From NCBI RefSeq assembly GCF_019649055.1, contig NW_026570223.1:2790001-2854000 (forward strand): a stretch of 64,000 nt of DNA, given 5' to 3'. A program made the translations under genes and the position numbers. The notes under the pieces are model-generated. The model was not told where the DNA came from, did no database searches, and worked only from the letters and a program-made list of their open reading frames with translations. How positions within the stretch are numbered: the first letter of the stretch is position 1; every line of letters begins with the position of its first letter. Origin of the DNA: Paramacrobiotus metropolitanus (lineage: Eukaryota; Tardigrada; Eutardigrada; Parachela; Macrobiotidae). Shown here one piece after another: positions 43,201 through 55,200 of this stretch.

Positions 43201-46200
43201 CCGATACCAGCACGTCTACAGTGTCCAGTACGGATACTACCACTGACACGACATCGACGTCCACGGACACGACCACCAGTACTGACACAACGTCCACGTC
43301 CACGGACACGACCACCAGTACTGACAGGTAACTTAGCGGCGACGGGACTTGTAACATTGAGATTGTGTTTCTGAGTGCGGTCGGCCGAATGGAATGTTTT
43401 GGAGAATAGCAAAGCCCCCGGTTTTTGCACGCAGGAAAGAGTAGGCAGTCGAGAACGGGTTGGGAGTCTGACATAACGCGCTTAGCTCCAAGGGGTAGTG
43501 GATTAGTCGGAGCAGTGAGAAAAATCGTTGAGCACATGCTGGCCAGGCGCCAGCCGGTCTTAGGCCAGCAGCCAAAAGCATCATGGTCACAGGGAGTGCT
43601 GACCGGCATGTTCTATCTTTGCTGCAGCACTACCGACACAACAACCACTCCCACCACGACAGACACGACAACAACCGCGACCAGTACTGATACGACAACG
43701 GACACTACCACAACTGACACGACGACAAGCACCGCCAGTACGTCGACGGACACTAGCACCGATACCAGCACGTCTACAGTGTCCAGTACGGATACTACCA
43801 CTGACACGACATCGACGTCCACGGACACGACCACCAGTACTGACACAACGTCCACGTCCACGGACACGACCACCAGTACTGACAGGTAACTTAGCGGCGA
43901 CGGGACTTGTAACATTGAGATTGTGTTTCTGAGTGCGGTCGGCCGAATGGAATGTTTTGGAGAATAGCAAAGCCCCCGGTTTTTGCACGCAGGAAAGAGT
44001 AGGCAGTCGAGAACGGGTTGGGAGTCTGACATAACGCGCTTAGCTCCAAGGGGTAGTGGATTAGTCGGAGCAGTGAGAAAAATCGTTGAGCACATGCTGG
44101 CCATGCGCCAGCCGGTCTTAGGCCAGCAGCCAAAAGCATCATGGTCACAGGAGTGCTGACCGGCATGTTCTATCTTTGCTGCAGCACTACCGACACAACA
44201 ACCACTCCCACCACGACAGACACGACAACAACCGCGACCAGTACTGATACGACAACGGACACTACCACAACTGACACGACGACAAGCACCGCCAGTACGT
44301 CGACGGACACTAGCACCGATACCAGCACGTCTACAGTGTCCAGTACGGATACTACCACTGACACGACATCGACGTCCACGGACACGACCACCAGTACTGA
44401 CACAACGTCCACGTCCACGGACACGACCACCAGTACTGACAGGTAACTTAGCGGCGACGGGACTTGTAACATTGAGATTGTGTTTCTGAGTGCGGTCGGC
44501 CGAATGGAATGTTTTGGAGAATAGCAAAGCCCCCGGTTTTTGCACGCAGGAAAGAGTAGGCAGTCGTGAACGGGTTGGGAGTCTGACATAACGCGCTTAG
44601 CTCCAAGGGGGTAGTGGATTAGTCGGAGCAGTGAGAAAAATCGTTGAGCACATGCTGGCCAGGCGCCAGCCGGTCTTAGGCCAGCAGCCAAAAGCATCAT
44701 GGCCACAGGAGTGCCGACCGGCATGTTCTATCTTTGCTGCAGCACTACCGACACAACAACCACTCCCACCACGACAGACACGACAACAACCGCGACCAGT
44801 ACTGATACGACAACGGACACTACCACAACTGACACGACGACAAGCACCGCCAGTACGTCGACGGACACTAGCACCGATACCAGCACGTCTACAGTGTCCA
44901 GTACGGACACTACCACTGACACGACATCGACGTCCACGGACACGACCACCAGTACTGACACAACGTCCACGTCCACGGACACGACCACCAGTACTGACAG
45001 GTAACTTAGCGGCGACGGGACTTGTAACATTGAGATTGTGTTTCTGAGTGCGGTCGGCCGAATGGAATGTTTTGGAGAATAGCAAAGCCCCCGGTTTTTG
45101 CACGCAGGAAAGAGTAGGCAGTCGAGAACGGGTTGGGAGTCTGACATAACGCGCTTAGCTCCAAGGGGGTAGTGGATTAGTCGGAGCAGTGAGAAAAATC
45201 GTTGAGCACATGCTGGCCATGCGCCAGCCGGTCTTAGGCCAGCAGCCAAAAGCATCATGTCACAGGGAGTGCTGACCGGCATGTTCTATCTTTGCTGCAG
45301 CACTACCGACACAACAACCACTCCCACCACGACAGACACGACAACAACCGCGACCAGTACTGATACGACAACGGACACTACCACAACTGACACGACGACA
45401 AGCACCGCCAGTACGTCGACGGACACTAGCACCGATACCAGCACGTCTACAGTGTCCAGTACGGATACTACCACTGACACGACATCGACGTCCACGGACA
45501 CGACCACCAGTACTGACACAACGTCCACGTCCACGGACACGACCACCAGTACTGACAGGTAACTTAGCGGCGACGGGACTTGTAACATTGAGATTGTGTT
45601 TCTGAGTGCGGTCGGCCGAATGGAATGTTTTGGAGAATAGCAAAGCCCCGGTTTTGCACGCAGGAAAGAGTAGGCAGTCGTGAACGGGTTGGGAGTCTGA
45701 CATAACGCGCTTAGCTCCAAGGGGGTAGTGGATTAGTCGGAGCAGTGAGAAAAATCGTTGAGCACATGCTGGCCAGGCGCCAGCCGGTCTTAGGCCAGCA
45801 GCCAAAAGCATCATGGTCACAGGGAGTGCTGACCGGCATGTTCTATCTTTGCTGCAGCACTACCGACACAACAACCACTCCCACCACGACAGACACGACA
45901 ACAACCGCGACCAGTACTGATACGACAACGGACACTACCACAACTGACACGACGACAAGCACCGCCAGTACGTCGACGGACACTAGCACCGATACCAGCA
46001 CGTCTACAGTGTCCAGTACGGATACTACCACTGACACGACATCGACGTCCACGGACACGACCACCAGTACTGACACAACGTCCACGTCCACGGACACGAC
46101 GACCAGTACTGACAGGTAACTTAGCAGCGACGGGACTTGTAACATTGAGATTGTGTTTCTGAGTGCGGTCGGCCGAATGGAATGTTTTGGAGAATAGCAA

Positions 46201-49200
46201 AGCCCCGGTTTTGCACGCAGGAAAGAGTAGGCAGTCGAGAACGGGTTGGGAGTCTGACATGACGCGCTTAGCTCCAAGGGGGTAGTGGATTAGTCGGAGC
46301 AGTGATAAAAATCGTTGAGCACATGCTGGCCATGCGCCAGCCGGTCTTAGGCCAGCAGCCAAAAGCATCATGTCACAGGGAGTGCTGACCGGCATGTTCT
46401 ATCTTTGCTGCAGCACTACCGACACAACAACCACTCCCACCACGACAGACACGACAACAACCGCGACCAGTACTGATACGACAACGGACACTACCACAAC
46501 TGACACGACGACAAGCACCGCCAGTACGTCGACGGACACTAGCACCGATACCAGCACGTCTACAGTGTCCAGTACGGATACTACCACTGACACGACATCG
46601 ACGTCCACGGACACGACCACCAGTACTGACACAACGTCCACGTCCACGGACACGACCACCAGTACTGACAGGTAACTTAGCGGCGACGGGACTTGTAACA
46701 TTGAGATTGTGTTTCTGAGTGCGGTCGGCCGAATGGAATGTTTTGGAGAATAGCAAAGCCCCCCCGGTTTTTGCACGCAGGAAAGAGTAGGCAGTCGTGA
46801 ACGGGTTGGGAGTCTGACATAACGCGCTTAGCTCCAAGGGGGTAGTGGATTAGTCGGAGCAGTGAGAAAAATCGTTGAGCACATGCTGGCCAGGCGCCAG
46901 CCGGTCTTAGGCCAGCAGCCAAAAGCATCATGGTCACAGGAGTGCTGACCGGCATGTTCTATCTTTGCTGCAGCACTACCGACACAACAACCACTCCCAC
47001 CACGACAGACACGACAACAACCGCGACCAGTACTGATACGACAACGGACACTACCACAACTGACACGACGACAAGCACCGCCAGTACGTCGACGGACACT
47101 AGCACCGATACCAGCACGTCTACAGTGTCCAGTACGGATACTACCACTGACACGACATCGACGTCCACGGACACGACCACCAGTACTGACACAACGTCCA
47201 CGTCCACGGACACGACCACCAGTACTGACAGGTAACTTAGCGGCGACGGGACTTGTAACATTGAGATTGTGTTTCTGAGTGCGGTCGGCCGAATGGAATG
47301 TTTTGGAGAATAGCAAAGCCCCGGTTTTGCACGCAGGAAAGAGTAGGCAGTCGAGAACGGGTTGGGAGTCTGACATAACGCGCTTAGCTCCAAGGGGTAG
47401 TGGATTAGTCGGAGCAGTGAGGAAAAATCGTTGAGCACATGCTGGCCATGCGCCAGCCGGTCTTAGGCCAGCAGCCAAAGCATCATGATCACAGGGAGTG
47501 CTGACCGGCATGTTCTATCTTTGCTGCAGCACTACCGACACAACAACCACTCCCACCACGACAGACACGACAACAACCGCGACCAGTACTGATACGACAA
47601 CGGACACTACCACAACTGACACGACGACAAGCACCGCCAGTACGTCGACGGACACTAGCACCGATACCAGCACGTCTACAGTGTCCAGTACGGATACTAC
47701 CACTGACACGACATCGACGTCCACGGACACGACCACCAGTACTGACACAACGTCCACGTCCACGGACACGACCACCAGTACTGACAGGTAACTTAGCGGC
47801 GACGGGACTTGTAACATTGAGATTGTGTTTCTGAGTGCGGTCGGCCGAATGGAATGTTTTGGAGAATAGCAAAGCCCCCCGGTTTTTGCACGCAGGAAAG
47901 AGTAGGCAGTCGTGAACGGGTTGGGAGTCTGACATAACGCGCTTAGCTCCAAGGGGTAGTGGATTAGTCGGAGCAGTGAGAAAATCGTTGAGCACATGCT
48001 GGCCAGGCGCCAGCCGGTCTTAGGCCAGCAGCCAAAAGCATCATGGTCACAGGGAGTGCTGACCGGCATGTTCTATCTTTGCTGCAGCACTACCGACACA
48101 ACAACCACTCCCACCACGACAGACACGACAACAACCGCGACCAGTACTGATACGACAACGGACACTACCACAACTGACACGACGACAAGCACCGCCAGTA
48201 CGTCGACGGACACTAGCACCGATACCAGCACGTCTACAGTGTCCAGTACGGATACTACCACTGACACGACATCGACGTCCACGGACACGACCACCAGTAC
48301 TGACACAACGTCCACGTCCACGGACACGACCACCAGTACTGACAGGTAACTTAGCGGCGACGGGACTTGTAACATTGAGATTGTGTTTCTGAGTGCGGTC
48401 GGCCGAATGGAATGTTTTGGAGAATAGCAAAGCCCCCGGTTTTTGCACGCAGGAAAGAGTAGGCAGTCGAGAACGGGTTGGGAGTCTGACATAACGCGCT
48501 TAGCTCCAAGGGGTAGTGGATTAGTCGGAGCAGTGAGAAAAATCGTTGAGCACATGCTGGCCAGGCGCCAGCCGGTCTTAGGCCAGCAGCCAAAAGCATC
48601 ATGGTCACAGGGAGTGCTGACCGGCATGTTCTATCTTTGCTGCAGCACTACCGACACAACAACCACTCCCACCACGACAGACACGACAACAACCGCGACC
48701 AGTACTGATACGACAACGGACACTACCACAACTGACACGACGACAAGCACCGCCAGTACGTCGACGGACACTAGCACCGATACCAGCACGTCTACAGTGT
48801 CCAGTACGGATACTACCACTGACACGACATCGACGTCCACGGACACGACCACCAGTACTGACACAACGTCCACGTCCACGGACACGACCACCAGTACTGA
48901 CAGGTAACTTAGCAGCGACGGGACTTGTAACATTGAGATTGTGTTTCTGAGTGCGGTCGGCCGAATGGAATGTTTTGGAGAATAGCAAAGCCCCGGTTTT
49001 GCACGCAGGAAAGAGTAGGCAGTCGTGAACGGGTTGGGAGTCTGACATAACGCGCTTAGCTCCAAGGGGGTAGTGGATTAGTCGGAGCAGTGAGAAAAAT
49101 CGTTGAGCACATGCTGGCCAGGCGCCAGCCGGTCTTAGGCCAGCAGCCAAAAGCATCATGGTCACAGGGAGTGCTGACCGGCATGTTCTATCTTTGCTGC

Positions 49201-52200
49201 AGCACTACCGACACAACAACCACTCCCACCACGACAGACACGACAACAACCGCGACCAGTACTGATACGACAACGGACACTACCACAACTGACACGACGA
49301 CAAGCACCGCCAGTACGTCGACGGACACTAGCACCGATACCAGCACGTCTACAGTGTCCAGTACGGATACTACCACTGACACGACATCGACGTCCACGGA
49401 CACGACCACCAGTACTGACACAACGTCCACGTCCACGGACACGACCACCAGTACTGACAGGTAACTTAGCGGCGACGGGACTTGTAACATTGAGATTGTG
49501 TTTCTGAGTGCGGTCGGCCGAATGGAATGTTTTGGAGAATAGCAAAGCCCCGGTTTTGCACGCAGGAAAGAGTAGGCAGTCGAGAACGGGTTGGGAGTCT
49601 GACATAACGCGCTTAGCTCCAAGGGGTAGTGGATTAGTCGGAGCAGTGAGAAAAATCGTTGAGCACATGCTGGCCATGCGCCAGCCGGTCTTAGGCCAGC
49701 AGCCAAAAGCATCATGATCACAGGAGTGCTGACCGGCATGTTCTATCTTTGCTGCAGCACTACCGACACAACAACCACTCCCACCACGACAGACACGACA
49801 ACAACCGCGACCAGTACGTCGACGGACACAGTACTAAGCACCGATACCAGCACGTCTACAGTGTCCAGTACGGATACTACCACTGACACGACATCGACGT
49901 CCACGGACACGACCACCAGTACTGACACAACGTCCACGTCCACGGACACGACCACCAGTACTGACAGGTAACTTAGCGGCGACGGGACTTGTAACATTGA
50001 GATTGTGTTTCTGAGTGCGGTCGGCCGAATGGAATGTTTTGGAGAATAGCAAAGCCCCGGTTTTGCACGCAGGAAAGAGTAGGCAGTCGAGAACGGGTTG
50101 GGAGTCTGACATAACGCGCTTAGCTCCAAGGGGTAGTGGATTAGTCGGAGCAGTGAGAAAAATCGTTGAGCACATGCTGGCCAGGCGCCAGCCGGTCTTA
50201 GGCCAGCAGCCAAAAGCATCATGATCACAGGGAGTGCTGACCGGCATGTTCTATCTTTGCTGCAGCACTACCGACACAACAACCACTCCCACCACGACAG
50301 ACACGACAACAACCGCGACCAGTACTGATACGACAACGGACACTACCACAACTGACACGACGACAAGCACCGCCAGTACGTCGACGGACACTAGCACCGA
50401 TACCAGCACGTCTACAGTGTCCAGTACGGATACTACCACTGACACGACATCGACGTCCACGGACACGACCACCAGTACTGACACAACGTCCACGTCCACG
50501 GACACGACCACCAGTACTGACAGGTAACTTAGCGGCGACGGGACTTGTAACATTGAGATTGTGTTTCTGAGTGCGGTCGGCCGAATGGAATGTTTTGGAG
50601 AATAGCAAAGCCCCCGGTTTTTGCACGCAGGAAAGAGTAGGCAGTCGAGAACGGGTTGGGAGTCTGACATAACGCGCTTAGCTCCAAGGGGTAGTGGATT
50701 AGTCGGAGCAGTGAGAAAAATCGTTGAGCACATGCTGGCCAGGCGCCAGCCGGTCTTAGGCCAGCAGCCAAAAGCATCATGGTCACAGGGAGTGCTGACC
50801 GGCATGTTCTATCTTTGCTGCAGCACTACCGACACAACAACCACTCCCACCACGACAGACACGACAACAACCGCGACCAGTACTGATACGACAACGGACA
50901 CTACCACAACTGACACGACGACAAGCACCGCCAGTACGTCGACGGACACTAGCACCGATACCAGCACGTCTACAGTGTCCAGTACGGATACTACCACTGA
51001 CACGACATCGACGTCCACGGACACGACCACCAGTACTGACACAACGTCCACGTCCACGGACACGACCACCAGTACTGACAGGTAACTTAGCAGCGACGGG
51101 ACTTGTAACATTGAGATTGTGTTTCTGAGTGCGGTCGGCCGAATGGAATGTTTTGGAGAATAGCAAAGCCCCGGTTTTGCACGCAGGAAAGAGTAGGCAG
51201 TCGAGAACGGGTTGGGAGTCTGACATAACGCGCTTAGCTCCAAGGGGGTAGTGGATTAGTCGGAGCAGTGAGAAAAATCGTTGAGCACATGCTGGCCATG
51301 CGCCAGCCGGTCTTAGGCCAGCAGCCAAAAGCATCATGATCACAGGGAGTGCTGACCGGCATGTTCTATCTTTGCTGCAGCACTACCGACACAACAACCA
51401 CTCCCACCACGACAGACACGACAACAACCGCGACCAGTACTGATACGACAACGGACACTACCACAACTGACACGACGACAAGCACCGCCAGTACGTCGAC
51501 GGACACTAGCACCGATACCAGCACGTCTACAGTGTCCAGTACGGATACTACCACTGACACGACATCGACGTCCACGGACACGACCACCAGTACTGACACA
51601 ACGTCCACGTCCACGGACACGACCACCAGTACTGACAGGTAACTTAGCGGCGACGGGACTTGTAACATTGAGATTGTGTTTCTGAGTGCGGTCGGCCGAA
51701 TGGAATGTTTTGGAGAATAGCAAAGCCCCCGGTTTTTGCACGCAGGAAAGAGTAGGCAGTCGAGAACGGGTTGGGAGTCTGACATAACGCGCTTAGCTCC
51801 AAGGGGTAGTGGATTAGTCGGAGCAGTGAGAAAAATCGTTGAGCACATGCTGGCCAGGCGCCAGCCGGTCTTAGGCCAGCAGCCAAAAGCATCATGGTCA
51901 CAGGGAGTGCTGACCGGCATGTTCTATCTTTGCTGCAGCACTACCGACACAACAACCACTCCCACCACGACAGACACGACAACAACCGCGACCAGTACTG
52001 ATACGACAACGGACACTACCACAACTGACACGACGACAAGCACCGCCAGTACGTCGACGGACACTAGCACCGATACCAGCACGTCTACAGTGTCCAGTAC
52101 GGATACTACCACTGACACGACATCGACGTCCACGGACACGACCACCAGTACTGACACAACGTCCACGTCCACGGACACGACCACCAGTACTGACAGGTAA

Positions 52201-55200
52201 CTTAGCGGCGACGGGACTTGTAACATTGAGATTGTGTTTCTGAGTGCGGTCGGCCGAATGGAATGTTTTGGAGAATAGCAAAGCCCCCGGTTTTTGCACG
52301 CAGGAAAGGGTAGGCAGTCGAGAACGGGTTGGGAGTCTGACATAACGCGCTTAGCTCCAAGGGGGTAGTGGATTAGTCGAAGGAGTGAGAAAAAAGAAAA
52401 ATCGTTGAGCTCATGCTGGCCATGCGCCAGCCGGTCTTAGGCTAGCAGCCAAAAGCATCATGATCACAGGGAGTGCTGACCGGCATGTTCTATCTTTGCT
52501 GCAGCACTACCGACACAACAACCACTCCCACCACGACAGACACGACAACAACCGCGACCAGTACTGATACGACAACGGACACTACCACAACTGACACGAC
52601 GACAAGCACCGCCAGTACGTCGACGGACACTAGCACCGATACCAGCACGTCTACAGTGTCCAGTACGGATACTACCACTGACACGACATCGACGTCCACG
52701 GACACGACCACCAGTACTGACACAACGTCCACGTCCACGGACACGACCACCAGTACTGACAGGTAACTTAGCGGCGACGGGACTTGTAACATTGAGATTG
52801 TGTTTCTGAGTGCGGTCGGCCGAATGGAATGTTTTGGAGAATAGCAAAGCCCCCGGTTTTTGCACGCAGGAAAGAGTAGGCAGTCGAGAACGGGTTGGGA
52901 GTCTGACATAACGCGCTTAGCTCCAAGGGGTAGTGGATTAGTCGGAGCAGTGAGAAAAATCGTTGAGCACATGCTGGCCAGGCGCCAGCCGGTCTTAGGC
53001 CAGCAGCCAAAAGCATCATGGTCACAGGGAGTGCTGACCGGCATGTTCTATCTTTGCTGCAGCACTACCGACACAACAACCACTCCCACCACGACAGACA
53101 CGACAACAACCGCGACCAGTACTGATACGACAACGGACACTACCACAACTGACACGACGACAAGCACCGCCAGTACGTCGACGGACACTAGCACCGATAC
53201 CAGCACGTCTACAGTGTCCAGTACGGATACTACCACTGACACGACATCGACGTCCACGGACACGACCACCAGTACTGACACAACGTCCACGTCCACGGAC
53301 ACGACCACCAGTACTGACAGGTAACTTAGCGGCGACGGGACTTGTAACATTGAGATTGTGTTTCTGAGTGCGGTCGGCCGAATGGAATGTTTTGGAGAAT
53401 AGCAAAGCCCCGGTTTTGCACGCAGGAAAGAGTAGGCAGTCGAGAACGGGTTGGGAGTCTGACATAACGCGCTTAGCTCCAAGGGGGTAGTGGATTAGTC
53501 GGAGCAGTGAGAAAAATCGTTGAGCACATGCTGGCCTAGCGCCAGCCGGTCTTAGGCCAGCAGCCAAAAGCATCATGATCACAGGGAGTGCTGACCGGCA
53601 TGTTCTATCTTTGCTGCAGCACTACCGACACAACAACCACTCCCACCACGACAGACACGACAACAACCGCGACCAGTACTGATACGACAACGGACACTAC
53701 CACAACTGACACGACGACAAGCACCGCCAGTACGTCGACGGACACTAGCACCGATACCAGCACGTCTACAGTGTCCAGTACGGATACTACCACTGACACG
53801 ACATCGACGTCCACGGACACGACCACCAGTACTGACACAACGTCCACGTCCACGGACACGACCACCAGTACTGACAGGTAACTTAGCGGCGACGGGACTT
53901 GTAACATTGAGATTGTGTTTCTGAGTGCGGTCGGCCGAATGGAATGTTTTGGAGAATAGCAAAGCCCCCGGTTTTTGCACGCAGGAAAGAGTAGGCAGTC
54001 GAGAACGGGTTGGGAGTCTGACATAACGCGCTTAGCTCCAAGGGGGTAGTGGATTAGTCGGAGCAGTGAGAAAAATCGTTGAGCACATGCTGGCCTAGCG
54101 CCAGCCGGTCTTAGGCTAGCAGCCAAAAGCATCATGATCACAGGGAGTGCTGACCGGCATGTTCTATCTTTGCTGCAGCACTACCGACACAACAACCACT
54201 CCCACCACGACAGACACGACAACAACCGCGACCAGTACTGATACGACAACGGACACTACCACAACTGACACGACGACAAGCACCGCCAGTACGTCGACGG
54301 ACACTAGCACCGATACCAGCACGTCTACAGTGTCCAGTACGGATACTACCACTGACACGACATCGACGTCCACGGACACGACCACCAGTACTGACACAAC
54401 GTCCACGTCCACGGACACGACCACCAGTACTGACAGGTAACTTAGCGGCGACGGGACTTGTAACATTGAGATTGTGTTTCTGAGTGCGGTCGGCCGAATG
54501 GAATGTTTTGGAGAATAGCAAAGCCCCCGGTTTTTGCACGCAGGAAAGAGTAGGCAGTCGAGAACGGGTTGGGAGTCTGACATAACGCGCTTAGCTCCAA
54601 GGGGGTAGTGGATTAGTCGGAGCAGTGAGAAAAATCGTTGAGCACATGCTGGCCTAGCGCCAGCCGGTCTTAGGCTAGCAGCCAAAGCATCATGATCACA
54701 GGGAGTGATGACCGGCATGTTCTATCTTTGCAGCAGCACTACCGACACAACAACCACTCCCACCACGACAGACACGACAACAACCGCGACCAGTACTGAT
54801 ACGACAACGGACACTACCACAACTGACACGACGACAAGCACCGCCAGTACGTCGACGGACACTAGCACCGATACCAGCACGTCTACAGTGTCCAGTACGG
54901 ATACTACCACTGACACGACATCGACGTCCACGGACACGACCACCAGTACTGACACAACGTCCACGTCCACGGACACGACCACCAGTACTGACAGGTAACT
55001 TAGCAGCGACGGGACTTGTAACATTGAGATTGTGTTTCTGAGTGCGGTCGGCCAAATGGAATGTTTTGGAGAATAGCAAAGCCCCCGGTTTTAGCACGCA
55101 GGAAAGAGTAGGCAGTCGAGAACGGGTTGGGCGTCTGACATAACGCGCTTAGCTCCAAGGGGGTAGTGGATTAGTCGGAGCAGTGAGAAAAATCGTTGAG

